Positions 36,334 to 45,724 of a DNA stretch of 64,000 nucleotides are shown piece by piece. Under the pieces are notes generated by a model. The model saw only the letters and a program-made list of their open reading frames with translations, did not search any database and was not told where the DNA came from. This stretch comes from Liberibacter brunswickensis (GTDB lineage: Bacteria; Pseudomonadota; Alphaproteobacteria; Rhizobiales; Rhizobiaceae): NCBI RefSeq assembly GCF_036858155.1, contig NZ_JAAEJX010000007.1, positions 17,996 through 81,995 on the forward strand, read 5' to 3'. Each line of letters begins with the position of its first letter. Position 1 is the first letter of the stretch. Position numbers and translations under genes: made by a program.

Positions 36334-37389
36334 TTATTTTGATTTATAATGATGTACAATGTTATTGTGATCTGTAATATAGTAAGATCCATCTTCTATT
36401 TTTCTTATATTATGACTGTCAATTTTTACTTTCCCATATCCTCCAGGAATATCAAGAATATAAAATGGTTGGCATAATCCAGAAATTTTTTCTTTTAAAT
36501 TTGCAACAATTTTTTGTCCTTCTTCAATGGTAAGACGAAAATGACTTGTTCCAGGAGCAAGATCTGGATGATGTAGATAATATGGTTTAATACGTAATTC
36601 TACAAACGTTCTCATAAGATTTGCAAGAATTTCAGGATCATCATTAATACCTTTGAGTAATACTGATTGACTTAAAAGAATTATTCCAGCATCTGAAAGT
36701 TTGTTAATAGCATCGATAGATTCTTGAGAGAATTCATGAGGATGGTTAGCATGTATTGCAATATATATTGTTTTTCTAGATTCTTTTAGACATTTAATTA
36801 AATAATTATTAATACGTTTAGGATCAACAATAGGAACGCGACTATGAAAACGCAATATTTTTATATGTTTTATATCCCTTAGTTTTTTCAAAACTTTTTG
36901 TAAGCGATTATGCGATAAAATTAAAGGATCTCCTCCTGTAAATATTACTTCCCAAATTTTAGAATGTTCTTTAATGTATTGAATGGCATTATCTATGTCA
37001 TTGGAAGATAAAACATTTCCTTTTTTAGATCCTATCATTTCTCTCCGAAAACAAAATCGGCAGTAAACAGGGCATACATGTAATAATTTAAGCAATACTC
37101 TGTCTGGATAACGGTGTACAATGCCTTTTACAGGATTGTGAACATTATCTCCAATTGGATCTTCTAGTTCTTCTGGTAAAATATTTAATTCTTCTTTTTG
37201 AGGAATAAATTGACGAGCAATAGGATCATCAGGATTATTTAGATCTATTAAATTGGCAATAACAGAGGTCAAAGCGATAGAATAATGATCAGAAATTTCT
37301 TTTATCTCATTAACCTGTTCTTGATTGATTAGGTTAGCTTGATATAATTCTTGTGCGGAAGTTAATGTTTTATCGCTAAATTTAATCAT
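36334..37389 (-). CDS. epmB: EF-P beta-lysylation radical SAM enzyme (lysine 2,3-aminomutase)
   Basis: Radical SAM/PLP enzyme that turns lysine into (R)-beta-lysine for attachment to elongation factor P. From ATG 37389 it has 351 residues. The Cys triad is C106, C110, C113 in VCPVYCRFCFRREM, followed by the SAM-binding VIFTGGDPLIL. PYYLHHPDLAPGTSHFR in the C-terminal half matches the aminomutase family. AAGGA lies before ATG 37389; in-frame codons up to 37425 overlap epmA and have no site. The epmA stop is 2 nt upstream. The short length fits EpmB rather than catabolic lysine 2,3-aminomutase. Confidence 0.92.
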   Translation of the reverse strand: MIKFSDKTLTSAQELYQANLINQEQVNEIKEISDHYSIALTSVIANLIDLNNPDDPIARQFIPQKEELNILPEELEDPIGDNVHNPVKGIVHRYPDRVLLKLLHVCPVYCRFCFRREMIGSKKGNVLSSNDIDNAIQYIKEHSKIWEVIFTGGDPLILSHNRLQKVLKKLRDIKHIKILRFHSRVPIVDPKRINNYLIKCLKESRKTIYIAIHANHPHEFSQESIDAINKLSDAGIILLSQSVLLKGINDDPEILANLMRTFVELRIKPYYLHHPDLAPGTSHFRLTIEEGQKIVANLKEKISGLCQPFYILDIPGGYGKVKIDSHNIRKIEDGSYYITDHNNIVHHYKSK

Positions 37390-37391
37390 AT

Positions 37392-38453
37392 TTATTCCTT
37401 GTGGTATGCAGTCATAGGAATCCAAATAATTTCATTTAAATTATTTGCACCTGTAGCAAGCATGACAAGTCGATCAAATCCCATTGCTATACCAGAAGAT
37501 TCTGGCATCTCGGTTAAACAAGATAGAAAATCTTCATCCAATGGGTAAGTTTCATTATATATTTTTTGCTTTTCTTGCATTTCTTTTTCAAATCTTCGTC
37601 GTTGTTCAATTGGATCAATTAGTTCGTCAAAGGCATTGCATAATTCAACATTACAAGCATAAAGCTCGAAACGTTTTGCAAAACGAGGATCATCAGTGCA
37701 AATATTAGCTAATGCAGATTCCGAAGAAGGATAACGATCAAGAATAGTACAGCAGTTTATACCAAGATTGGGTTCTATTTTCTCTACAAGAATTCGAGAG
37801 AAAATATCGCTCCAAGTATCGTCATGAGCAACACGTATTCCTGATTTTTGTGCTTGTGATGACAAAAGATTGCGATCTGGTTCGTTTGGATTATCAAGTG
37901 TAATGCAAAGATCAATATTAGCATATTTTGCAAAAGCTTCGGAAACTGTAATATACTCTGCTTCATTAAAAGGATTACATTTAACTCCTTGGAAATAAAA
38001 CATTTTCTTATTCGCTACTTCTGCTGCACATCTTATAATATCTATACAATCTTTCATTAATTGTTCATATGCTTCATTCGTACGATACCATTCTAGCATA
38101 GTAAATTCTGGTTGATGTAGATAATCTTGTTCTCCATTTCTCCAAACATGCGCGAAACAAAATATTCTATTTTCTCCTGCTGCTAGAATCTTTTTACAAG
38201 AAAATTCCGGAGAAGTTTGCAGATATAAAGTCTTTCGTATATGATCTTTTATGATAAATTCTGTAGAAAAAGCTTGTATATGAGTTTCATTTCCAGGAGA
38301 ATTTTGAAGAGATGTTGAATCAACTTCAAGAAAATTTCTCGTAGCAAAATATTCTCTTATATAATTTTGAATTATATTTCGTTTGATAAGCAAAGGACGT
38401 CGACGATGATGGAAATCGCGATTCCACCAAAGGTTTGAAGAAATTTTATTCAT
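37392..38453 (-). CDS. epmA: EF-P--(R)-beta-lysine ligase
   Basis: Truncated class II lysyl-tRNA-synthetase-like enzyme (GenX/PoxA/YjeA) that attaches (R)-beta-lysine to EF-P. About 353 residues from ATG 38453, with no anticodon-binding domain. It begins with LWWNRDFHHRRRPLLIKRN, has motif 2 as FCFAHVWRNGEQDYLHQPEF and motif 3 as SSGIAMGFDRLVML. A TTG at 38480 would add nine residues. It overlaps no neighbour and is coupled to epmB. efp is divergent 159 nt away, so writer, substrate-maker and target are together. Confidence 0.92.
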   Translation of the reverse strand: MNKISSNLWWNRDFHHRRRPLLIKRNIIQNYIREYFATRNFLEVDSTSLQNSPGNETHIQAFSTEFIIKDHIRKTLYLQTSPEFSCKKILAAGENRIFCFAHVWRNGEQDYLHQPEFTMLEWYRTNEAYEQLMKDCIDIIRCAAEVANKKMFYFQGVKCNPFNEAEYITVSEAFAKYANIDLCITLDNPNEPDRNLLSSQAQKSGIRVAHDDTWSDIFSRILVEKIEPNLGINCCTILDRYPSSESALANICTDDPRFAKRFELYACNVELCNAFDELIDPIEQRRRFEKEMQEKQKIYNETYPLDEDFLSCLTEMPESSGIAMGFDRLVMLATGANNLNEIIWIPMTAYHKE

Positions 38454-38612
38454 AAGTATTTTCTTGTTTTTAAAAACCAATAACTAGTGTTTAAAATAGG
38501 AGTTTTAGATTATTGTCTTTATAAGATAAAAAATAGTAATTAATGTTTTACATTTTAGATAATACAGTCAAATAACTATTTTTACTATAGTTAAATAAGG
38601 AATAAATTCAAT

Positions 38613-39182
38613 ATGGTAAAAGTTATCGCTTCTGCTGTGCGTAAAGGTAATGTTCTTGATGTAAATGGAAAGCTTTATGTCGTTCTTGTTGCAAAAAATT
38701 TTCATCCTGGAAAAGGTACTCCTATTACGCAGGTAGAAATGCGTCGTATTTCTGATGGAGTAAAGGTGTCTGAGCGTTGGCGTACAACAGAACAAGTAGA
38801 ACGTGCTTTTGTTGAAGATCAGCGTTTTCAGTTTTTATATGAAGATCATGAAGGGTTTCATTTTATGAATCCAGAAACTTATGATCAAGTTACTGTTTCT
38901 AAAGATGTTGTCGGTGATCAAAAAGTATATTTTCAAGAAGGAATGGATATGAAACTTCTAATCCATGAAGGAATTGCTCTATCTGTTGAATTACCACGTC
39001 ATGTAACATTTACCGTTGTTGAAACGGAGCCTTCTTCAAAAGGACAAACGGTTACAGCATCGTATAAGCCAGCTATACTATCTAATTATATTCGAACGAC
39101 AGTTCCTCCCCATATTAATGTAGGAGATGATATTGTAATTCTCACAGAAGACAATTCATATGTTGAACGCGTAAAAAAATAG
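38613..39182 (+). CDS. efp: Translation elongation factor P
   Basis: tRNA-shaped factor that relieves ribosome stalling on polyproline. 189 residues, three beta-barrel domains. The modified residue is Lys34 in FHPGKGTPITQVEMR, which agrees with the neighbouring epmA/epmB genes. The C-terminus (SYKPAILSNYIRTTVPPHIN, then GDDIVILTEDNSYVERVKK) is of the usual domain III type. ATG 38613 follows AAGGAA. Transcribed divergently from epmA; it ends 14 nt before the convergent ABC-F gene. Confidence 0.97.
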   Translation: MVKVIASAVRKGNVLDVNGKLYVVLVAKNFHPGKGTPITQVEMRRISDGVKVSERWRTTEQVERAFVEDQRFQFLYEDHEGFHFMNPETYDQVTVSKDVVGDQKVYFQEGMDMKLLIHEGIALSVELPRHVTFTVVETEPSSKGQTVTASYKPAILSNYIRTTVPPHINVGDDIVILTEDNSYVERVKK

Positions 39183-39196
39183 TTGAAATAAATAAA

Positions 39197-41023
39197 TTAC
39201 TTATTATTCCTTTTTATATCTTCTTCATTGAGCATTTCTAGTTTGAGCCATTGTTCTTCTTTATCTTTAATTTCTTGATGTATTTGATCAAGATCATGAT
39301 AAAGTTTGTTAACTTCTTTATTTGAAATTAAGTTTTGGTCTTTTATTTGTTGTTCTTTTTCTGCAATTTTTAGTTGCAATTTATTTATTTCTTGAGGAAG
39401 TTTTTCTAGAAGTAGTTTTTGACTATAGGTAATATTTTTCTTTTTTTTGTCATTTGTATAATTTTTTTCTTTCAAAGATTGAGTATGAGTAATTTTTGTA
39501 TTTGAGGTTTGATTGTTGTTTTTTTGTTGTACAATCATATCGGAGTATCCTCCAGCATATTTTGTCCAATATCCATTGGGTTCTTCAATATTTTGCACTG
39601 AAATTGTCGAGGTTACTGTTCGGTCTAAAAAATCTCGGTCGTGACTAACAATTAGTATTGTGCCTTTTAAATTAGTAATAGTTTTTTCTAAGAAATCTAA
39701 CGTTTCAAAATCAAGATCATTTGTTGGTTCGTCCATGATAAGAAAATTGAATGGTTGAGCTAAAATTCGTGCTATAATAGCTCGCATTTTTTCACCTCCA
39801 GATAAGTGTTTCATAAGAGAATGTGCTTGATGGGGATGAAAAAGAAAATCTTTGATATAACCTGCAACATGACGAGATTCTCCGTTTACCATTAAACTAT
39901 CTCCAGAACTGCCTGTTAGATAAGAAGAAAGAGATTCATTTTGATTAATGTTTTCGCGTTTTTGATCAATAGTTGCAATTTTTAGGTTGGTTCCTAAAGT
40001 AATTAGTCCAGAATCCGGCTTAATTTCTCCAGTTAATAACTTTAATAGTGTTGTCTTTCCCGCTCCATTAGGACCAACAATCCCAATTCGTTCACCATAA
40101 TTTATGCGTAAAGAAAAATTTTTAACAATTAAACGATTATCATATTGTTTTGTAATTTTATCTGCTTCTATTACTAATCTTCCAGAAGATGGGGCAGGTT
40201 GAATATTTGTTTGTATTGTATTATGAAAGGAATTTTTTTGTTCTTTTAATTGTGCATGTATCTCTTGTAGTTCTTTGACTCTACGGACATTTCGTTTTCG
40301 TCTAGCAGTTACTCCATATCTCAACCAATCTTCTTCTGAATCTTTTTTTTTCTTTAGATTATGATAACGTATTTGTTCTTGTTCTAGGATATTTTTTTTC
40401 CAAATTTCAAAATGAGAAAAACCTTTGTTCAGTTGATGTAAACAACCACGATCTATCCATATTGTTTTTGTGGATAAAGTTTCAAGAAAACGACGATCAT
40501 GAGAAACGAAAATAATCGCAGGATTAGTATTTAATAATTCTTGTTCCATCCAATGGATAGTGCGAAAATCTAAATGATTAGTAGGTTCATCCAAAATAAG
40601 GATATCGGGTTGTAAAATAAGCATTTTGATTAAAGCCATACAACGAGCTTGTCCAACAGATAGATTAGATATGCTACTATTCTCGCTTAAATTGAATTTT
40701 TGTAGCAAAGATTTTGGGCTATAAGATACGCCTGTTGCATCTTTCATTGTATGATCAATATACTCATTAATTGTTGAAAAATTAGAAAAACTTGGATTTT
40801 GTTCAAGATATCCTAATTTAGAAGAGCAATTTAGAAATACTTCTCCAGATTGCGGTTCTATAATTCCTGCTATAATTTTTAGTAGAGTGGATTTGCCAGA
40901 TCCATTACATCCTACAAGACATATACGTTCTTTCGGTTCAATTGATAAACATACATTTTGTAATAGATCTACTCCTCCTATAGAAGCATTAATGTAATCA
41001 AGCCTTAAGATAGGTGCGCTCAT
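39197..41023 (-). CDS. ABC-F family ATPase (Uup-like)
   Basis: Soluble protein with two ABC domains and no membrane segment; ABC-F proteins act on ribosomes or, for Uup, in genome maintenance. 608 residues from ATG 41023, which has AAGGA upstream. First domain: Walker A GCNGSGKSTL, signature NLSVGQARC, Walker B ILILDEPTNHLDF. A charged linker of about 80 residues follows. Second domain: GPNGAGKTTL, LSGGEKMR, FLIMDEPTNDLDF. The Lys/Gln-rich C-terminal tail (about 520-608) is a coiled coil like that of Uup. Which ABC-F subgroup it belongs to cannot be fixed by eye. It is 4 nt from the thiamine pyrophosphokinase gene and probably cotranscribed. Confidence 0.88.
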   Translation of the reverse strand: MSAPILRLDYINASIGGVDLLQNVCLSIEPKERICLVGCNGSGKSTLLKIIAGIIEPQSGEVFLNCSSKLGYLEQNPSFSNFSTINEYIDHTMKDATGVSYSPKSLLQKFNLSENSSISNLSVGQARCMALIKMLILQPDILILDEPTNHLDFRTIHWMEQELLNTNPAIIFVSHDRRFLETLSTKTIWIDRGCLHQLNKGFSHFEIWKKNILEQEQIRYHNLKKKKDSEEDWLRYGVTARRKRNVRRVKELQEIHAQLKEQKNSFHNTIQTNIQPAPSSGRLVIEADKITKQYDNRLIVKNFSLRINYGERIGIVGPNGAGKTTLLKLLTGEIKPDSGLITLGTNLKIATIDQKRENINQNESLSSYLTGSSGDSLMVNGESRHVAGYIKDFLFHPHQAHSLMKHLSGGEKMRAIIARILAQPFNFLIMDEPTNDLDFETLDFLEKTITNLKGTILIVSHDRDFLDRTVTSTISVQNIEEPNGYWTKYAGGYSDMIVQQKNNNQTSNTKITHTQSLKEKNYTNDKKKKNITYSQKLLLEKLPQEINKLQLKIAEKEQQIKDQNLISNKEVNKLYHDLDQIHQEIKDKEEQWLKLEMLNEEDIKRNNK

Positions 41024-41027
41024 AGGA

Positions 41028-41723
41028 TTAAATCCTTTGTATATCATAGGGACGAGAAATCAAAACAGCTAGTCCTTTATCGAAAATGATAGTGAGGTTT
41101 TTCTTTACAACGTTAGAAATAGCATGAGAATCACCAATAGACAAAGAGCTTTTAGAAAGAGTATATTTTGCTCCAGTAATAGTAATATTCTCAATATTTT
41201 TAAAGGCAACAATAGAAAAAAAACTTCTTTCGGGAAGATCAAAATAGTGCTTCCCTGGCATAAGAATGAAAGCTTCTTCAATTCCAGAAGTCAGGATAAC
41301 GTTGAATTTATTTTTCTTTAAGGATATTGCAAGTTGTAAATGTTGTAGAGAATAATCAAATCGTTCACCAGAAATAGCACCAACTAAAGTAATGTTTTTT
41401 GCACCTAATTGTAAAGCTTTATGAACAGTAATTTCACCATCTGACATATCCTTATTAGGAGAATAAAAAATACGTTTAATTGATGACCATTGTTTTAATA
41501 ATGTGCTATCAATAGAGTCAAAGTCTCCTATCCATAATTCTGGTATTACTCCTAATTTTTTTGCATGATGTATGCCACCATCGGCAGCAATAATTCTGCA
41601 ATATTTTATAGAATACAAAAGACGTTCTGTTACCTTTACATTTCCATTTAGTAAAATAGCAAAATCAAGGATATTATTATTAGTAGGCTGTAATTCAACG
41701 TTAAGTTCTTGATATTCAATCAT
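41028..41723 (-). CDS. Thiamine pyrophosphokinase
   Basis: Transfers pyrophosphate from ATP to thiamine to make thiamine diphosphate, the cofactor of SucA. 231 residues. Catalytic-domain motifs: AADGGIHHAKKLGVIPELW then IGDFDSID, the family's ADGG...GDFDS pattern; NKDMSDGEITVHKAL; and LVGAISGERFDYSLQHLQ. A C-terminal B1-binding domain follows. No TPP riboswitch is visible upstream. No thiamine biosynthesis genes are in the window, so it may salvage thiamine imported from the host. Confidence 0.88.
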   Translation of the reverse strand: MIEYQELNVELQPTNNNILDFAILLNGNVKVTERLLYSIKYCRIIAADGGIHHAKKLGVIPELWIGDFDSIDSTLLKQWSSIKRIFYSPNKDMSDGEITVHKALQLGAKNITLVGAISGERFDYSLQHLQLAISLKKNKFNVILTSGIEEAFILMPGKHYFDLPERSFFSIVAFKNIENITITGAKYTLSKSSLSIGDSHAISNVVKKNLTIIFDKGLAVLISRPYDIQRI

Positions 41724-41801
41724 TTTTAATTTATTCTCCGCACCTTATTTTATTGGATTCTGTATTAATTAAAGAAGAAATTACTTTCTAAGCATTAATT
41801 C

Positions 41802-42206
41802 CTAAAATGATTTTATCATCTCCTCGGGTATATCTTTCAACTGTGCTATTGATTCCCACTCAAAAATATCCATAAAGAAGACTTTCCCCGATCTTATGCT
41901 CTAATAAAAGTAGCGGAGAGTTTACTAACTCTATGAGCAGATTTTTCAATTCTAGCTTTTCGTGTTTTTAATCAAACCCATATACTGAATTGTTGTTCAT
42001 CCATTGATAAAAAACGTATTTGTACCAGTAGGCTGTAAGTAACATAAATTAAAAAGCCAATTTATGCATATTTCCAATTTCCCAATAACTACGGAACGCA
42101 TTCATACTTCAATTATCAAATCTTTAAAGTCATCAGTTTTATACTTTGGATTTTCTATACCGATACAAGGATTAGTCTCAACATATTATTGTTTACATGC
42201 TAATTT
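41802..42206 (-). pseudogene. Decayed coding remnant of unknown origin
   Basis: On the minus strand, protein-like stretches alternate between frames and are interrupted by stops. In order they include NPKYKTDDFKDLIIEV, then MRSVVIGKLEI in the same frame; KARIEKSAHRVSKLSATFIR in a second frame; and VFFMDIFEWESIAQLKDI back in the first, ending at TAG 41804-41802. Base composition is less AT-rich than true spacers. I do not recognise the family. It may be phage-derived, given the holin-like remnant 9 kb away and the lipoprotein paralogues flanking both, but that is inference. Confidence 0.35.
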
Positions 42207-42233
42207 AAAAATAGTTTAACTTGATTTATGAAG

Positions 42234-42458
42234 TTAGTCTTCCCACCAAGAGCAACCTTGGTGCAACGCTAAAGGGCAGCTTTGGTGCTTCTTAGCAGAG
42301 GCATCTGATGATTGAGAAGAGTTCTTTGATGTATGAGTATTAACTGCATTTTGAACAACATTCTCATGTTTGTTTTTCGAACTTGATGATTCGCATCCGC
42401 TTACCACAGCTATTGATGATAATAAAGATACCAACGCCATTTTTGTATTTATATTCAT
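42234..42458 (-). CDS. Small lipoprotein, paralogue of the one at 32.9-33.2 kb
   Basis: 74 residues. A signal of about 21 residues ends in lipobox VVSG/C. The tail is Ser/Lys/His-rich, with two more Cys near the C-terminus (SCPLALHQGCSWWED), unlike the acidic tail of its paralogue. Signal region and promoter DNA resemble those of the 32945-33196 gene, suggesting duplication of the 5' end with divergent or replaced tails. An ATG six codons in is an alternative start. No known domain. Confidence 0.6.
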   Translation of the reverse strand: MNINTKMALVSLLSSIAVVSGCESSSSKNKHENVVQNAVNTHTSKNSSQSSDASAKKHQSCPLALHQGCSWWED

Positions 42459-42531
42459 AACTCATAATTTTTCTGATGGATTACTTTTACAACTTTGAAT
42501 AATCTGCATATAGATCTACATCTTCAAATAA

Positions 42532-42559
42532 AATATATTATCAACTATATTTGAGTCAA
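42532..42559 (-). promoter_or_regulatory. Promoter of the 42.2-kb lipoprotein gene
   Basis: On the minus strand TTGACT (42559-42554) and TATATT (42537-42532) are 16 nt apart, as at the paralogous gene (15 nt). Conserved bases continue around both boxes. Confidence 0.5.
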
Positions 42560-43066
42560 GAAACGGATGTCTTTATAATTACTTAGTAATTTAAAAAATA
42601 TTGAAAATTGTGGCCAAAAAGGTGCGGGCAACATAAAATAAAACAACGTAGAATCAATGCTATTTATTATTGTAGATCTAGGGTTAAGTCGCACCTAAGA
42701 ACTTTATTTTACGGCATAATAGTGTTATCAGGAAATTATGTTATAAATAATATTAAAGATAATATGTAGTAATTATAAAAAAGGATATTAATTTTTATTA
42801 TATGAGGAGATGGATTGGTGTGTATTTGGGGTTTGATGATTAGATTTTTTCATTTGTTTTTAGGACAACCAATTAATTTGATCATGTTTTCTCGGTTTTT
42901 TAATTTTTTTTACATAATAAGTAAAACAAAGGATTATGTAATAAACCATTTTCGTTATTTCATGTTCAATCTTAAGTCTCTTATTATACGTTTTTTTTCT
43001 TTTTACAATAAATGAATAAATATCAGTTAAATATAATTAGAACTTATTTTCCAACTAAAAATTTTT
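42560..43066. other. Intergenic region with a spaced inverted repeat
   Basis: AGGTGCG (42620-42626) and CGCACCT (42690-42696) are perfect inverted copies 63 nt apart, inside a patch less AT-rich than the rest. No gene between them. A 66-codon F-rich frame at 42815-43015 is not convincing. Confidence 0.4.
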
Positions 43067-44317
43067 TTAAATTTTATTTTTTTGTAATCCTATATCTTTA
43101 CGCCAAAAACCATGTTCCCAGTCAATGCTCTCTATCATATTGTATGCTAGTTTTCGAGAATCTATTATTGTTTTCCCTAGTGCTGTAGCTCCTAATACTC
43201 TTCCTCCATTGGCTATAAGGCAATTATCTTTTATATCTGTACATGCATGAAATAGTTTTGTATTTTCTGTACTTTGAGGTATTTTTCGAATGATAGTTCC
43301 TTGAAGATAATTTGAAGGATATCCTTTAGTTGCTAAAACTACTGTCAATGCATACTCTGGTTTCCACTCTATTTGTGTATTGTGTAAATTTTCGTTGATA
43401 CAAGAATTGAAAATTTCTAAGATATCACTTTCTAGGCGCATCATCATAGCTTGACATTCGGGATCACCGAAACGCACATTGTATTCAATCAAATATGGTC
43501 CTTGTTTAGTAATCATAAGCCCTGCAAACAAAACTCCCTGAAAAGGTATTCCTTCCTTTTGCATTCCTTCGATTGTTGGTTGGATGATTTTTTGTATGAT
43601 ATTAGAATATAGTTCTTGTGATATTCCTAAAGCAGGAGAATATGCACCCATACCACCTGTATTAGGGCCAACATCGCCATCATAAACACGTTTATGATCT
43701 CTTGCTGTCGTGAAAGGTATTGCAGTTTTCCCATCGCAAATAGCAAAGAAACTAATTTCAAAACCGTCGATGTATTCTTCAATCACCACGGTTGAATCAA
43801 TTTTTTTAAAGCATTGATCAATAGCTTTAAAAGCTTCATCTATCGTTGATGCGATCACTACTCCTTTTCCAGCACAAAGTCCATCGTCTTTTATAACAAT
43901 AGGCATACTTTGTTCTTGTACGTATTGTTTTGCTATTGTGGGATCAGAAAAACAATGGTATTCGGCAGTAGGAATACCATATTTTGAGCAGAATTTTTTA
44001 GCAAAAGATTTGGAAGACTCAAGTTGTGATGATTTTTTAGAAGGTCCGAAAACTTTAAAACCAGCTGCATTTAATGTATCACGTATACCATTTACTAATG
44101 GTAATTCTGGTCCAACAACTACAAGATCAATTTTTTTTTCCTCGCAAAAACAAACAATTTTTGAATGATCTTGTATATCGATGTTAAAACATTGGGCGTG
44201 TTGAGCAATACCAGGATTGCCTGGTATAGACCATAACTTTGATAATAAATGTGATTGTGATATCTTCCATGCAATGGCATGTTCTCTTCCACCAGAACCA
44301 ATTAATAGGACTCTCAA
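43067..44317 (-). CDS. purD: Phosphoribosylamine--glycine ligase (GARS)
   Basis: Second step of purine synthesis, an ATP-grasp ligase joining phosphoribosylamine and glycine. 416 residues. N-terminal VLLIGSGGREHAIAWKI, then VVGPELPLVNG, KDDGLCAGKGVVIA in the ATP-binding domain, TGGMGAYSPA and YNVRFGDPECQAMM are all diagnostic. The start is TTG 44317 with AGAGG correctly placed upstream. Together with purE-purK at 57-59 kb it indicates retained purine synthesis. Confidence 0.95.
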   Translation of the reverse strand: MRVLLIGSGGREHAIAWKISQSHLLSKLWSIPGNPGIAQHAQCFNIDIQDHSKIVCFCEEKKIDLVVVGPELPLVNGIRDTLNAAGFKVFGPSKKSSQLESSKSFAKKFCSKYGIPTAEYHCFSDPTIAKQYVQEQSMPIVIKDDGLCAGKGVVIASTIDEAFKAIDQCFKKIDSTVVIEEYIDGFEISFFAICDGKTAIPFTTARDHKRVYDGDVGPNTGGMGAYSPALGISQELYSNIIQKIIQPTIEGMQKEGIPFQGVLFAGLMITKQGPYLIEYNVRFGDPECQAMMMRLESDILEIFNSCINENLHNTQIEWKPEYALTVVLATKGYPSNYLQGTIIRKIPQSTENTKLFHACTDIKDNCLIANGGRVLGATALGKTIIDSRKLAYNMIESIDWEHGFWRKDIGLQKNKI

Positions 44318-44541
44318 TATTATTTCCTCTTATAAAATAAAATCCATGATACCATAATGATAACATAACTAATATAATATGATTATAATAAAAATTATAT
44401 TTTATTAAGTGAGATACTGTTAATATTTTAATACCTTAAAACTTATTTCTATTATAATTAATGATTTGTTTCATTCCTTGACAGATATGTTTTTTTTGTG
44501 TTGTAAATATTATAAAAAAATATGAAAGCTAACGTACTAGC

Positions 44542-45468
44542 ATGTTTAATTCCTTCAAATTAATTCGTAATTATATAATGAGTTCGTCAGTTGCCCCTTA
44601 TGTGTATTTAGCGCGTTTACAAGTGCCAACAGGATGGAATTTAGTTGTTTTGCCTGTTTTTTGGTCTACTGTTCTTGCTGCTTATCCTTTAAGCAGAGAA
44701 GGTATCTTGTCTTGGAAAATAATTTTTTGGTATTTTTTTCTCTATATTATAGGTGCTATTGTTTTTCGCGGTGCTATGTGTACATGGAATGATCTTGTTG
44801 ATCATGACATTGATTCTCAGGTTTCGCGGACTCGGTCTCGACCTTTGCCTTCAGGACAGTGTAGTCGTTTTCAAGCATATGTTTTTGCTATTTTACAGAG
44901 TTTGATTTCTTTTTTATTTCTTATTCAATTTAATTATTTTGTTATTTGTGTAGGATTTATTTTATTGCCCATTGCTATTTTTTATCCATTTTCGAAGCGT
45001 TTTATTCCTTGTCCACAGGTGGTGTTAGGGATTAGTTTTGCAATAGGTGCTTTTATAGGATGGGGTGCTTTGCACTCGAGTCTTTCATGGCCTGCTTTTT
45101 GGCTTTTTATGGCAACTTTTTTTTGGGTTGTTTATTTTGATACAGTATATGCTCATCAAGATAAAAAAGATGATGAGTTGATAGGAGTAAATTCTACAGC
45201 AAGGTTGTTTGCTGATCATACTAAAATATGGCTATTTATTTTATATGGAATGTTTATTCTTTGTTTTATGATAGCTTTTTATCTAGTACAAGTTAATTTT
45301 TTTGCTTGGATTGGGTTGGTAATAGCATTATTAATTTCTATTAATCGGATCATTGTTTTAGATATTTCTTGTCCTAGGCAGTGTCTTCTCTTTTTTAAGA
45401 TTACAGATTTTATAGGAATTTTTATCTTTATTTGTTTAATGATATCTCTGTTTTTTGATAAATTTTGA
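44542..45468 (+). CDS. ubiA: 4-hydroxybenzoate polyprenyltransferase
   Basis: Membrane prenyltransferase that attaches the isoprenoid tail to 4-hydroxybenzoate in ubiquinone synthesis, so it supplies the electron acceptor of the Sdh complex. 308 residues with about eight or nine membrane helices. Both Asp-rich motifs are present: NDLVDHDIDSQVSRTRSRPL, which binds prenyl-diphosphate Mg2+, and DTVYAHQDKKDDELIGVNST. ATG 44542 or ATG 44578 could start it; neither has a strong site. Divergent from purD. Confidence 0.92.
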   Translation: MFNSFKLIRNYIMSSSVAPYVYLARLQVPTGWNLVVLPVFWSTVLAAYPLSREGILSWKIIFWYFFLYIIGAIVFRGAMCTWNDLVDHDIDSQVSRTRSRPLPSGQCSRFQAYVFAILQSLISFLFLIQFNYFVICVGFILLPIAIFYPFSKRFIPCPQVVLGISFAIGAFIGWGALHSSLSWPAFWLFMATFFWVVYFDTVYAHQDKKDDELIGVNSTARLFADHTKIWLFILYGMFILCFMIAFYLVQVNFFAWIGLVIALLISINRIIVLDISCPRQCLLFFKITDFIGIFIFICLMISLFFDKF

Positions 45469-45724
45469 TATGCTGCTAAATATTGGTTATTCTTCATTAT
45501 AAAAGTAATAATATAGTAATTATTATCACTGACTAGTTATCATTTAATGTGTACACGACTTGGATAGCTAATTTTTAAGTATTAAAATATAAATATTTAT
45601 AGGATAAAATCACTACCGTAGGAAATATAGTTGCAGTAGAGTAGTAGTTTATTTTTTAGCTGTCAGAAATGATCGATTTATTAATATTTATTTTTACACA
45701 TATTTGTCTATAGGATGTGGAATA

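Noticed and set aside
41724..41801. Possible TPP riboswitch before the thiamine pyrophosphokinase gene
   Set aside because: None of the conserved TPP-aptamer strings (CUGAGA, ACCUGA) occurs here.
42815..43015. 66-codon frame with AGGAG near a TTG start
   Set aside because: The product is mostly Phe/Ile as expected from random AT-rich DNA, uses a TTG start, and resembles no known family.
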